A stretch of DNA of 64,000 bases, from positions 62,001-126,000 of the forward strand of contig NZ_WHJG01000015.1 in the NCBI RefSeq assembly GCF_011682175.1. The letters run 5' to 3'. Positions within the stretch are counted from its first letter, which is position 1, and every line of letters begins with the position of its first letter. A model generated the notes under the pieces. It saw only the letters and a program-made list of their open reading frames with translations. It was not told where the DNA came from and searched no databases. This DNA is from Massilia frigida (GTDB lineage Bacteria > Pseudomonadota > Gammaproteobacteria > Burkholderiales > Burkholderiaceae_D). Position numbers and translations under genes: made by a program. Shown here piece by piece: positions 18,078 through 27,250 of this stretch.

Positions 18078-18862
18078 ACCGCTTCCTTTCCATGCTCACC
18101 CGAAAAAATGCGCTGAGCGGCATGCTCTTGCTGGGAGCCATGTTCGGCTCGGCCTGCGTGTTTGCCGCCGAACCGGCCCTGTCCGGTCCCGGCTTCCAGT
18201 TCCGCCTGTCGGGCGCGGGCGCTGCCGGGGCCGGCGAACTGTCGTCGGCGCTGAAGATCCTGCTCGGCCTGACGGTGCTCAGCCTGGCTCCGGCCATCCT
18301 CATCTCGATGACCTCCTTCATTCGCATTGTCATCGTCCTGTCGATGCTGCGCCACGCGATGGGCATGCCGGAAACGCCGCCCAATACGGTGATCATCAGC
18401 CTGGCCCTGTTCCTGACCATGTTCAGCATGTCGGCGCCGCTGCAGGAAGCCCACAAGCAAGCGTTCGAGCCCTTCGCCGCCGGCACGATGGCGGCCGACA
18501 AGGCGGCGCGCGAAGGCATCAAGCCGATCCGCGAATTCATGGTGCGCCAGACGCGCGAGCAAGACCTGGCGCTGATGGTCGAACTGTCGAAGGCCGAACA
18601 GCCGTCGACCATCGACGACATCAAGCTGGTGCAGCTGATTCCAGCGTTCATGCTGTCGGAATTGCGCTCGGCGTTCCAGATCGGCTTTGTGATCTTTTTG
18701 CCTTTCCTGCTGATCGACCTGATTGTCTCGAGCGCCCTGATGGCGCTGGGGATGATGATGGTGCCGCCGGCGTCGATTTCGCTGCCGCTGAAAATCCTGA
18801 TGTTCGTGCTGATCGATGGCTGGAACCTGGTGGTGCGTTCCTTGCTGGGCACGTTTTCCTGA
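18074..18862 (+). CDS. fliP: Flagellar export gate protein FliP
   Basis: FliP is the main pore-forming subunit of the export gate. The 262-residue product has a cleaved N-terminal signal (SGMLLLGAMFGSACVFA), the conserved SMTSFIRIVIVLSMLRHAMG segment, and the C-terminal stretch (PAFMLSELRSAFQIGFVIFL, then PFLLIDLIVSSALMALGMMM). The chosen GTG overlaps the fliO stop; a later ATG at 18092 would also keep the signal peptide. No fliQ follows, which is unusual since fliPQR are often together; fliR is at the other end of the cluster. Confidence 0.94.
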   Translation: MNRFLSMLTRKNALSGMLLLGAMFGSACVFAAEPALSGPGFQFRLSGAGAAGAGELSSALKILLGLTVLSLAPAILISMTSFIRIVIVLSMLRHAMGMPETPPNTVIISLALFLTMFSMSAPLQEAHKQAFEPFAAGTMAADKAAREGIKPIREFMVRQTREQDLALMVELSKAEQPSTIDDIKLVQLIPAFMLSELRSAFQIGFVIFLPFLLIDLIVSSALMALGMMMVPPASISLPLKILMFVLIDGWNLVVRSLLGTFS

Positions 18863-18879
18863 CGAGCGCTTATCCGACC

Positions 18880-19635
18880 GTGACGACGATCTCCTTGCCG
18901 CGATCCGCCAGCCCGGGCCAGGGTGCGGACATTGCGGCTTTATGGCGCAGCATGGGCGAGGGCGGCGGCGACGCCGTGCGCGAGCGCATCGTGGCGTTCT
19001 ATCTACCGTTCGCACGCATGCTGACGGCCAAGGCGTTTGCCAGGCGCACCTTCATCGAACTCGAGTTTGTCGATTTTCTGCAATATGCGGCCATCGGCCT
19101 GATCGAAGCGGTCGACCGCTTTGATCCGGCCCGGGCCATCAAGTTCGAAACCTTCGCCACGCCGCGCATCAACGGCGCCATTCTCAACGGCATCGCTACC
19201 TTTACCGAAAAGCAAGAGCAGGTGAGGGCGCGCCAGCGTGTCACCAGCGATCGCGTGGCCTCGGTCAAGGAGCGCGATCCGGGCAGCGCCGACGACCTGT
19301 TCGTGTTCCTGGCCGAGCTGGCGGTCGACCTGGCGCTCGGCTTCATCCTCGACAGCAGCGACGAGATGCCGGAAGACTTGTCGAGCTACCCCGACAATAC
19401 CTACCGCCGCATTGAGATGTCCCAGCTCGGTTCGCGCGTGAAGGCGCTGGTCGACATATTGCCGGACAAGGAAAGAAAAGTGGTCAATTACCACTATATG
19501 CAGCAATTGCCCTTCGATGAAGTGGCCGCGATCATGAACCTGTCCAAGGGGAGGGTGTCGCAATTGCACCGCTCGGCCATTGGGCGCTTGCGAGAGAGCA
19601 TCGATAACGCCGAACAGATCGATCTGAGCTGCTGA
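18880..19635 (+). CDS. fliA: Flagellar sigma factor FliA (sigma-28), divergent
   Basis: FliA directs RNA polymerase to late flagellar promoters. Region 2 is visible (FVDFLQYAAIGLIEAVDRFD, then IKFETFATPRINGAILNGI), as is region 4 with its helix-turn-helix (KALVDILPDKERKVVNYHYM, then LSKGRVSQLHRSAIGRLRES). The start is uncertain because the frame runs open through fliP; the GTG at 18880 gives 251 residues, close to family size, while TTG 18895 or ATG 18952 are alternatives. It ends just before a strong hairpin and closes the flagellar run, so it may feed back on the cluster. No anti-sigma flgM is visible. Confidence 0.88.
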   Translation: MTTISLPRSASPGQGADIAALWRSMGEGGGDAVRERIVAFYLPFARMLTAKAFARRTFIELEFVDFLQYAAIGLIEAVDRFDPARAIKFETFATPRINGAILNGIATFTEKQEQVRARQRVTSDRVASVKERDPGSADDLFVFLAELAVDLALGFILDSSDEMPEDLSSYPDNTYRRIEMSQLGSRVKALVDILPDKERKVVNYHYMQQLPFDEVAAIMNLSKGRVSQLHRSAIGRLRESIDNAEQIDLSC

Positions 19636-19653
19636 GCCAGCGCCCGCTGCGAA

Positions 19654-19690
19654 GCGGCGCCGGTGCAATGCCGGCGGCGCCGCCTTTATT
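19654..19690. terminator. Bidirectional terminator between fliA and the TPR gene
   Basis: GC-rich arms GCGGCGCCGG (19654-19663) and CCGGCGGCGCCGC (19671-19683) flank a short loop and are followed by CTTTATTT. The hairpin lies between convergent genes, 18 bases after the fliA stop and overlapping the end of the TPR gene, so it probably ends transcription from both sides. Confidence 0.7.
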
Positions 19691-20831
19691 TGGGCCGCAT
19701 CGAGAGAAAGGTCGCGAGGTGTTCGAAGAGCGTCGGGGTGCCTTCGAGCGGCGACTGGCGCAGCGCCCGTTCGATCAGGCGGTCCGCCAGCTCGGCGCGG
19801 CCGTCCAGTTTTAGCAGAGCCGCCTGGGTATAGACCGAGCCGAAGTTGGCCGAATCGAGCTTGTTGGCCAGCGTCATGGCCAGCTTGGCCTCCTCGATGC
19901 GCCCTTGCGTGACGAGGGCGGCGGCCAGGCCACCATGCGATTCGGCAAAGTTGCGGTCAGCGTCAACGGCGTCGCGGAAAGCCTGCTCGGCGCCGACGGC
20001 GTCGCCCGCGTTCAGCTTGGCCCAGCCCAGCGCGATCAGGGTTCCCGCGTGCCCTGGCATGCAGACACTGGCCCTGGTCATGGCGGCGATGGCGTCGACA
20101 TTGTTTTGTTTGTGCATCAGGGTCAAGCCCAGGCCCAGCCAGGCGCGGCCGTTATCGGCGCGTTGCGACAAGATCCGTTCGAACGAGGCGCTGGCCGCAT
20201 CGATATCCTGCTTTTCCAGGGCCAGCGCACCGGCCACGGCGTTCGCGTCAACGCTGTCGGGATGCTCGGCCAGCACCTGTTGCGCCAGGGCGCCGGCGCG
20301 CTCGCGCTCACCCATGTCGAAATTGACCAGCGACAGATAGGCGTTGCTGTCGGGGTCGCCGGCAATACTGACCCAGTGTTCGCAGGCCGCGTTCGCCGCG
20401 TCCAGGTCGCCTTCATGGTGCAGGCAGTGGGCCAGGTATCTGGCGTTGTTGGCATTGTCGATGCCGTATTGCTGCGCGCTCGCAAACGCCTTGGCCGCAT
20501 CGGCATAGCGCTCCTGGTAGTACAGTGCCAGGCCGAGGTTGTGAAACAGGGCGGCGTCGTTTTCGCCGCCGTCGATCAAGCCTTGCAAGCTCGCTCCAGC
20601 CTCGCCGAAGCGGTGCAAGGCCAGGTAGACCGTGGCCAGGCGGCCGTGGGCCACGGCCGCGCCGGGCGTGAGAGCGATAACGCGCTGAAATGCCTCGAGT
20701 GCCTGGTCGAGCTTGCCGGCTTGCAGATACAGCTCACCCAGTTGGGTGAGCAGACTGGCATTGTCAGGATCGGAGGAGAGGAAGGATTCGAAGCGCTCGG
20801 TCTGCGCTTGCAATTGATCGGCTTGAGGCAT
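19686..20831 (-). CDS. Tetratricopeptide-repeat protein
   Basis: This 381-residue soluble protein is built almost wholly from TPR helical repeats. Examples are LTQLGELYLQAGKLDQALEA near residue 25 and FHNLGLALYYQERYADAAKA near residue 95. No signal peptide or enzymatic motif is seen. TPR proteins serve as protein-protein scaffolds; some act in glycosylation, secretion or pilus assembly, but nothing here points to one role. It converges on fliA and is transcribed away from the flagellar run, so a link to flagella is only positional. Confidence 0.85.
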   Translation of the reverse strand: MPQADQLQAQTERFESFLSSDPDNASLLTQLGELYLQAGKLDQALEAFQRVIALTPGAAVAHGRLATVYLALHRFGEAGASLQGLIDGGENDAALFHNLGLALYYQERYADAAKAFASAQQYGIDNANNARYLAHCLHHEGDLDAANAACEHWVSIAGDPDSNAYLSLVNFDMGERERAGALAQQVLAEHPDSVDANAVAGALALEKQDIDAASASFERILSQRADNGRAWLGLGLTLMHKQNNVDAIAAMTRASVCMPGHAGTLIALGWAKLNAGDAVGAEQAFRDAVDADRNFAESHGGLAAALVTQGRIEEAKLAMTLANKLDSANFGSVYTQAALLKLDGRAELADRLIERALRQSPLEGTPTLFEHLATFLSMRPK

Positions 20832-21339
20832 TGTCGTTTTTTCCGCGCGTGAATGTGCTTCATTTTACAATGCCATTCTGTTGCTTACTAGATAAAGGCG
20901 AGGTGCTGGCCGCCAGACGGCGTCGACGCTGCCATTGGCCGCTTGACTGGTGAGCGCGGCGGCGGGACAGTGGGCGTGGCGGGCCGGCTGGCCATGGGGG
21001 TTGGCAGAATCGATAGGCTGCGGCGAACTGCCGGCGACCTGAAGTCGTGGCCGGTGAAGCTTCGCCGGGGTTTCAAGTGCGCCAGAGATAATGACCGGAA
21101 AGTGGGCTGCAAGGGCAAGCTTGCAGCCAAGCGGCGTACCAAGGGCCAGCTAGATCGCGGACCATGGAAGATATGCTTAAATCGACATTACCATGAATAT
21201 TGTCGAGTGTGATTGCCGGGTGGGCGGGCCGTTCGCGGGCTCCCTGTTGACGATACCGGCTAGTCGAGACCCCGGCCAAGCGCGTTTTCGAACGACTCGC
21301 CCTGGATGTACCGCTGGGAGATCACATCTTCGAGCCGAA

Positions 21340-21588
21340 TCATCTCCGGTCGAAGATGCTCCCATCCGCTTGCTCCTGATGCATTTCACTGAGCGACATC
21401 GTCGATATGGAACTTCCATTCAGCATGGCCAGCTCTCTTGCCGCAGCCCAGAACACATGCGCCGCGCACACTTCCTTAATGGTGGTGAGCGGCAGCCGAT
21501 AGGTCAAAACGAGATGGCCAATGACGGCAAGTCCGTATCCCTGGCGCCGCAATGCTTCGTCAATCCCGGTGTCAAAGATATAGACCAT
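21340..21588 (-). pseudogene. Possible decayed ORF of unknown family
   Basis: An 82-codon minus-strand frame encodes a plausible globular segment (IGHLVLTYRLPLTTIKEVCA, then HVFWAAARELAML). Upstream on the same strand another protein-like stretch (TIYAKDGARFGYITYAV) ends in a stop just before this frame, so both may be parts of one broken gene. I do not recognise the family, and the frame may not be expressed. Confidence 0.3.
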
Positions 21589-21821
21589 GTCGAACAGTGG
21601 CTAGACCGCGTACGTGATATAGCCGAAGCGCGCACCGTCCTTTGCATAAATGGTGGCCTGCTGATCGTTGCCGGTCTTCTTGCGGCCCGGTTCAGCTACC
21701 CGCGCCGACGGAACGCAATATATTGGATCGCAAACCATCGGATCGCCGGCACATGTGTGGGTGCCTAGTGGTGGAAAAATTGCAATGGGTTACGTAGTAG
21801 TGACACAAAACTGCGTCACAT

Positions 21822-21898
21822 GCATACAGCGCGGCACAAAACGCCAACATTTCTCGCAAAACGGAAAAGTTGGCGTTTTGTGCCGGCGTGCTGTATGC
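21822..21898. repeat. Large imperfect inverted repeat (hairpin)
   Basis: The left arm (21822-21848) and right arm (21869-21898) pair over about 25 positions, broken by one small unequal bulge, around a 20-base loop. The arm cores read GGCACAAAACGCCAAC and its complement. The stem is far longer than a usual terminator and has no T-run after it. It could be a REP- or MITE-like element or a structured RNA; no second copy was seen in the window. Confidence 0.75.
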
Positions 21899-22361
21899 CC
21901 GCGCCTTGCCAAGCTATTCGGACAGTCGAGCCGAAGATAGCGTTTCCATCATCCTTTATTTAACATAATATAGATTATGCGAATTTTAGTGCAATTGGAA
22001 CGGTGTTGCGTTTAAGTCCAACTCGGTCACGTACTAACGGACCACAATGGCTGGCCGCGCTATTGGTCAACGGCATGGAGCCTGCTGGCAGGCGCAGGCT
22101 TGGGGCCGGTCACATTGTTATCTACCGCCGTTACTTTGTTTATCTTCCCGGTAAATGGACGGTTGGCCACGCACTTTCATCCATCCAGTTGCCGGCATGA
22201 ACGCGCGGAATAGTCAATCCGCCCTTCAGGTCGGCGTTTGTATCGGCGCCGTTGTACCCGCACAACCCCAACGCACTAGCGTTGCCATGCGTCATGCATA
22301 CGACTATAGTGAAGAGCAAGCCCGCCCTTCTCTGGCCCGCTCCTTCACCTCACGGAAGGAA

Positions 22362-24132
22362 ATGCCCATGTCACACCGACTCCCTTTCAAGGCAGCCCAG
22401 TTGGCGGCACTGCAGAGCCTGGCCACTTTGGCCGGCGCACAGCAAGTGCAAGACAGCGGGCCGGTCGTCACGATCTTCGGAGCGGGCCAGACCCGCCAGG
22501 TACAAAACATCACGCGCGACGACCTGGCCAATACCCTGCCAGGAACCAACGCCCTGAAGACGCTGGAAAAACTCCCGGGCGTGCACTTCGAGTCGGCCGA
22601 TCCCTTTGGCGCATACGAATGGTCCAGCACGTTCAGCATGCGTGGCTTCGCCCAAAACCAGATCGGCTATACGCTCGACGGCGTGCCGCTGGGGGACATG
22701 GCTTACGCCAATAGCAGCGGACTGCATATCAGCCGCGCCATCACGGCGGAGAACATCGCGCGCGTGACGGTGTCGCAGGGCGCCGGCGACGTCGGCACCG
22801 CATCGATCAGCAATCTCGGCGGCACCGTGCAGTTCTTTTCCGCCGATCCGAACGAGGCCTTCGGCGTGAGCGGCGCGCAGACGTTCGGCAGCAGCCATAC
22901 CTATCGCAGCTTCGCGCGCCTCGACACGGGCGTGATGGCGAGCGGCACCAAGGCCTATGCCAGCCTGATGCGCCAGCGCGCGCACAAATGGAAGGGCGAC
23001 CATGGTCCGCAAAACCTGGACCAGTTCAACACCAAGTTGGTCCACCGTCTCGGAGCGCACCGGCTCAGCGTCTTCTACAACTACTCGGATCGCCTCGAAA
23101 CCGACTACCAGGACATGTCGCTCGAAATGACGCCGCGCCTGGGCTGGGACTGGGACAACTATGCGCCGGACTGGCAACGCGCCATCAAGGCGGCCAACGG
23201 CGTCTTTAGCGGCGCCGTCACCACCTTGGACGACGCCTATTACCTGGGCACCCAAGGTGGCCATCGATACCGTCGCGCCGCTCGGCACCCGTGCGGCCGG
23301 CTCGCTGAGCTCGTCGAAGTCCGTGCTGCCACAGTTCGGCCTGCGATACGATGTCGACAAGGACCAGGAAGTCTTCGCCTCGGTGTCCCACAATATGCGC
23401 GCCTTCAATCCCGGCGCGGGCGGACCGTTTTCACAGAACCAGACGGCGTTCGACCTGAGCGCGCCGGTTCTCAAGCCGGAAACCTCGCGCACGCTCGAGC
23501 TTGGATACCGCTTCAAACAGGGTGCCATCGCCGGCTCGCTCGCGGCCTACGCGATCCGCTTCAAGGACCGTCTTGCCACGGTGGCCAACTGCAGCGGCAT
23601 CCTCGGCTGCCCGAGCAGCTTCCTCAATGTCGGCAAGGTCGACACCAACGGCGTCGAAACGGCCATGGTGTGGACGCTGGCGCGGCACTGGACGTGGTTC
23701 AACGCCTTCACCTACAGCGACTCGACCTACAAGTCCGACTACCTGGACGGCGCCACCCTGGTCGCTGCGAACGGCAAACAGGTGGTCGATACGCCGAAGA
23801 CCATGTTCAATACCGAGCTCTCGTATGGCGCTGGCCCCTGGTCCGCGCACGCCTTGGCCAAACACACCAGCAAACGCTACTACACCTTCCTGAACGACGC
23901 GTTTGTGCCTGCGTACTGGGTGCTGAACCTGTCGGCGGGCTATCGGATGACATCATTGGGCACGTTGAAGGATGTGACACTGCTGGTCAGCGCGACCAAT
24001 GTACTCGATAAGCGCTACTACAGCACGGTCGGCACCAACGGTTTCCTCGCCGCCGACCCGGGCCGCAGTTTCCAGACCTTGCTGGTGGGCGCGCCGCGCC
24101 AACTGTTCGTGACGCTCAGCGCCAAGCTCTGA
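22362..24132 (+). pseudogene. TonB-dependent receptor, broken by internal deletion and frameshift
   Basis: TonB-dependent receptors import siderophores or other ligands across the outer membrane. The first 300 codons (ATG at 22362 after GGAAGGA) contain a plug domain (LKTLEKLPGVHFESADPFGA, then SMRGFAQNQIGYTLDGVPLG) and the first barrel strands. At about 23255-23270 the frame shifts by one. The C-terminal barrel then continues from AIDTVAPLGTRAAGSLSS to the final strands (NVLDKRYYSTVGTNGFLAAD). The two parts total about 590 codons, against 700-800 in the family, so a mid-barrel segment is also missing. The product should be non-functional. Confidence 0.85.
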
Positions 24133-24141
24133 TCGAGCGCC

Positions 24142-24189
24142 GGCACGCCATGTAGCCCATGCCGCATCCCGGCATGGGCCAAGCGTGCC
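24142..24189. terminator. Two-tier hairpin between convergent genes
   Basis: An inner perfect 10-bp stem (GCCCATGCCG, 24155-24164, with its complement at 24170-24179, loop CATCC) sits inside an outer 7-bp stem (GGCACGC at 24142, GCGTGCC at 24183). It lies between the ends of the TonB receptor remnant and the M64 peptidase gene. It lacks a T-run, so factor-independent termination is uncertain. Confidence 0.55.
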
Positions 24190-24199
24190 AGCGCAAGTC

Positions 24200-25801
24200 T
24201 CACTTCGGCGGGACGGAGTATTTCACGGTGTAGCTTCCGGAACCCGAGTACGATTTCACTTCGATGTAGTAATAGCCTGCGGTTCCCACATAGTTGATCG
24301 ATTCGCTGGATGTGTTGCCCCGGCTGACCGCGACCTTGCTCCAGCCGGTGCTCAGCGATTTGTAGAGGGACAAATCGAAGTCGGCGCCGGCCGGTCCGGT
24401 CAATTGCACGTTGAAGGTGCCATTGCCCGCTTGAATGTAACCCGGGCTGGTGTTTGGCGCGTAGGCGATGCCGCCACTGCTCAGCGTTCCGGTTTGGGTA
24501 ACGGCGGTATACTTGCCGAACACCGTCTTCACCAATCCTTCATTGACTGCGTGCCAAGGATAACCGAGGGTGCGCATACGTGAATTTTCGGTTGGGCGGT
24601 AGATACCGTTCGAGCAGTAACGCCCCCCTTGGAAAACCCCTACCGTGCCGTTCGCAACGCTACCGACCGTGGTGGGTACCGGCGTAGCGGCGGCGATCTT
24701 GCTGCCCCATTTGACGCTACGCGTGCGGTTGATCGACACATTGCCTTCGGTTGGCTCGGAACTGATGCCGCATGTGCCGCCTTCGTATTCGTCCGCCAGC
24801 GCAAATGCGGTATGGCCGATTTCGTGCAAAGCCACTTCGACCGACGAGGTGTTCATCGACGCGGTTGCGATCGCCCCGCCCGAACCACCGTAGCGGGTCG
24901 AGTTGGAAATGACGACGATCACGTCGCGCTGGTCCGGACTAAGAACCGAGCCGACAATGTTATACACCTTGGTCTCGTTGACGCACAGAAGGCGCTCGAT
25001 GTTATAGCAGTAGAATTCGCCATCCATGGCGGTGTCGCGATAGATGCCCTTATCGATCTCATCGACCCCGGATTGATTGCTCGCGATATCGACGCGGCGC
25101 ACATTCATGTTGGCGCGATTGGCGGCAAACAAAGGATCGGCCATGAAGCCGTCGATCACTTTCTTCGCATCGGCTTGCCATTTTCCCATTTCGGCTGCGG
25201 TATAGCCATCGCCGATGAACACATAGTCCATGCGCGCATTGGACGGGCCAGTGTTGACGACCGTGGTGACGGTCGCCGCCGGCGCGGCGGCGGCCATGCT
25301 CTGGGTGCGCATCATCTTGCTGGCGCCCACCTTTTTTTCCAGTGACGCGCGGTCGAATTTTGCCAGCGGTGCGGTAACGGCCTTGATGCCCACATTGGTC
25401 GACGCCGGCGCCAGTACGTCGACGCTGGCGATGTCTGCGTTAAACGGCAAGGACACCTCGAACACGCCGTCAGCTTGCTTCACCTGGCGCGACATATCAA
25501 TGGCGCCGGTTTTCGGATTGAATACTTCAATGTGCCTTTGCTGGGTGTTTTTGACCGCCACTTCATGCAGTACCGTACCCGCGGCATCGCGTGCGACGAC
25601 GCGCCACTGTTGGCCTGGGGCGTGGCCGGGCAGGCTCGGGGTCAGCGCAAAATCACCCACTTCGGCGTGAATCGGCGCGAAATTGACGCCGCTTCGTCCT
25701 TCGCTGACGCTCACGCGCAGGGAGATATTTTGCGCCTGTGCCGCGACTGTCAGGCTGGCCATGGCCACCAATGTAAGCGATAAAGATGTGAGTAGTTTCA
25801 T
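24200..25801 (-). CDS. Secreted M64-type zinc metallopeptidase with C-terminal PPC-like domain
   Basis: The 533-residue product starts with a clear signal peptide (LTSLSLTLVAMASLTVAAQA, cleavage before QNIS). Residues 195-440 match the IgA-peptidase-M64 fold: MDYVFIGDGYTAAEMGKW, then the zinc motif HEIGHTAFALADEY with H326, E327, H330 and D337. The last 90 residues (YIQAGNGTFNVQLTGPAGAD, then SGSGSYTVKYSV) resemble a bacterial pre-peptidase C-terminal (PPC) domain, often removed on secretion. It is probably exported and degrades extracellular protein. An inverted repeat lies about 45 bases upstream of the start and the neighbouring AraC gene reads the same way. Confidence 0.88.
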   Translation of the reverse strand: MKLLTSLSLTLVAMASLTVAAQAQNISLRVSVSEGRSGVNFAPIHAEVGDFALTPSLPGHAPGQQWRVVARDAAGTVLHEVAVKNTQQRHIEVFNPKTGAIDMSRQVKQADGVFEVSLPFNADIASVDVLAPASTNVGIKAVTAPLAKFDRASLEKKVGASKMMRTQSMAAAAPAATVTTVVNTGPSNARMDYVFIGDGYTAAEMGKWQADAKKVIDGFMADPLFAANRANMNVRRVDIASNQSGVDEIDKGIYRDTAMDGEFYCYNIERLLCVNETKVYNIVGSVLSPDQRDVIVVISNSTRYGGSGGAIATASMNTSSVEVALHEIGHTAFALADEYEGGTCGISSEPTEGNVSINRTRSVKWGSKIAAATPVPTTVGSVANGTVGVFQGGRYCSNGIYRPTENSRMRTLGYPWHAVNEGLVKTVFGKYTAVTQTGTLSSGGIAYAPNTSPGYIQAGNGTFNVQLTGPAGADFDLSLYKSLSTGWSKVAVSRGNTSSESINYVGTAGYYYIEVKSYSGSGSYTVKYSVPPK

Positions 25802-25843
25802 TGTCGTCCTCGTTCGAGTTTATTGTTTTCGAATCAGGAGTTT

Positions 25844-25860
25844 GTTTCCATTTTGGAAAC
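25844..25860. promoter_or_regulatory. Inverted repeat upstream of the M64 peptidase gene
   Basis: A perfect 7-bp inverted repeat with a 3-base centre (GTTTCCA, TTT, TGGAAAC) lies 43-59 bases upstream of the peptidase start codon. The position suits an operator overlapping the promoter or leader. The cognate regulator is unknown; the AraC-type gene just upstream is one candidate, although AraC sites are usually direct repeats. Confidence 0.4.
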
Positions 25861-25940
25861 GTCGCGCCTTCAATCCTGCTCATATTGCATAAAACTGCTG
25901 CTGTAACGCGCAGCGTGGCCAAGCAACATTATGTAAAGGT

Positions 25941-26843
25941 TTATGTTGCAGTCCGGTGTTGTTGGCGGAAGATCGTGGGCGACATTCCGTACTGCGAGGA
26001 AAATGCACGAGAGAAATGGCTGGCATTGGTAAAGCCGCATTCCTGCGCGATATCCAGAACCCGCGCCTGCTCCGACAGTAGCGCCGCGCAAGCCCGTTCC
26101 AGGCGCAGCTTCATCATGTATTGGTGTGGCGGCAGTCCAACCGCGCGCCGAAACTCGCGTGAAAAGTGCGCCTCGCTCATGCCGCACAGTGCGGCAAGTT
26201 CGGCATTCGATACCGACTCAGCCGAACTTTGCGCAATGTGCCGCAGCACGCTGCGCAGCCTGCTGCCGCCGAGGCCGCTCCTCTCGGGCACGCTGTTTGG
26301 CTGGGTATAGTGCTCAAGCAAATAACACACAAGGACAGTGATCAAGCCGTCGCACGCCTCTTGCGCAAGCTGTCCCGCCATCGCCGCGGTATTGAGCATT
26401 TTATGCACGAGGTCGAGCACGATCCGGTCCTGCACAAACACGTTGGCCACCAACTGATTGCTGGCGGCGTCATCGCGCAGGCCGCCGAGATGATCGACCA
26501 GGTCGACCGGAATGAAGATATTGACGATGTCGCAAGCGCTCATCTGGGTCCACTGGCCAGATTCACCAGGCGGCGAAATCCGAAAACGGTTCGCAGCGAT
26601 CATGCCGCCCCAGACCGGCTTGTTACCGGCCCAGATCCGTGCCTCCATGGGAGAAAGCATGAGGGAAAGCCGATAACTCCCAGGATGCGGACTCATGGAA
26701 CGGACCACGTGTTCGGCATGGCCGCTAGACCAGCGTCCCAACGCGGCTTTCGAACGTGGCAATGGACCAATGCAGAGGTCCAATGGCGAGGCCACCCCGC
26801 TCTGCAGGAACCAGCGCCGCAAATCCTCGGTGCTCTTGATCAT
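25941..26843 (-). CDS. AraC-family transcriptional regulator
   Basis: This is a 300-residue DNA-binding regulator. The C-terminal 100 residues hold two helix-turn-helix units (NAELAALCGMSEAHFSREFR and VLDIAQECGFTNASHFSRAF) with the family ending YGMSPTIFRQQH. The N-terminal 190 residues form the variable sensing domain. The ATG at 26843 was chosen; a TTG at 26873 would add 10 residues. It lies between the M64 peptidase (same strand, 139 bases downstream) and the divergent phospholipase C gene, so either could be its target. Confidence 0.88.
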   Translation of the reverse strand: MIKSTEDLRRWFLQSGVASPLDLCIGPLPRSKAALGRWSSGHAEHVVRSMSPHPGSYRLSLMLSPMEARIWAGNKPVWGGMIAANRFRISPPGESGQWTQMSACDIVNIFIPVDLVDHLGGLRDDAASNQLVANVFVQDRIVLDLVHKMLNTAAMAGQLAQEACDGLITVLVCYLLEHYTQPNSVPERSGLGGSRLRSVLRHIAQSSAESVSNAELAALCGMSEAHFSREFRRAVGLPPHQYMMKLRLERACAALLSEQARVLDIAQECGFTNASHFSRAFSSQYGMSPTIFRQQHRTAT

Positions 26844-27250
26844 CGGCGTGTCGCTTTCGGTGTGAGGGGCCAATTCCAGTAATTGTCATTTTATCATCTA
26901 TTTTAAAGCATCTTTGGCATATTTCCTTATGCAATCTGCATAAATCGGCATGGTCGTTGACCTTGGGCGACGCTTCCCTGCGCCCTACTCCGTCATCAGC
27001 GAGCCCAGCGCCAGCGTGAATTCGTGGGCGCCACTCTTGACCCACTGCTCACGACTGGTGCGCAATCAGGTGCCTGGCTGGTCGTCGCATGCGTTGTCAA
27101 GCGGGTGGACAGGCGCGTCGGCCGGACGGTTCAGTTCCATGATGCTAAACTTGTACAGGCGATCAAACCGACCTGGTGCCTGCTAAAAGAACGCGTCGTA
27201 AACAAGTCGAGTATTTCCGAGCCTCACCGTTAGCCGAGAGGATAAGAACG
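26844..27250. other. Divergent intergenic region with operator-like palindrome
   Basis: This roughly 400-bp region separates the AraC gene from phospholipase C. The part nearest AraC is AT-rich and contains the palindrome at 26927-26943. The middle (about 26960-27130) holds short minus-strand protein-like frames ending in stops (for example HEFTLALGSLMTE), perhaps a decayed gene, but no family is recognisable. The last 20 bases contain the phospholipase ribosome site (GAGAGGATAAG). Confidence 0.5.
26927..26943. promoter_or_regulatory. Palindrome in the AraC / phospholipase intergenic region
   Basis: A perfect 7-bp inverted repeat (TTATGCA, ATC, TGCATAA) lies about 85-100 bases upstream of the AraC start within an AT-rich promoter-like stretch. 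It resembles a dimeric-regulator operator. The regulator is unknown. Confidence 0.45.

Larger units (their letters stand above)
20832..22361. other. 1.5-kb stretch without a confident gene
   Basis: I see no complete gene here. A minus-strand frame at 21340-21588 (82 codons, start MVYIFDTGIDEALRRQGYG) looks protein-like, and an adjoining minus-strand frame upstream reads on into 21770 with stops, which suggests a decayed gene of unknown family. The stretch also holds the large hairpin at 21822-21898 and the likely promoter and leader of the following TonB receptor remnant. Base composition is more AT-rich than the flanks, consistent with old horizontal DNA. Confidence 0.5.

Noticed and set aside
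21822-21898. Integron attC site
   Set aside because: The conserved GTT/AAC-type ends would have to be at the outer edges of the hairpin; here AAC and GTT are at the loop side, and no integrase or cassette array is present.
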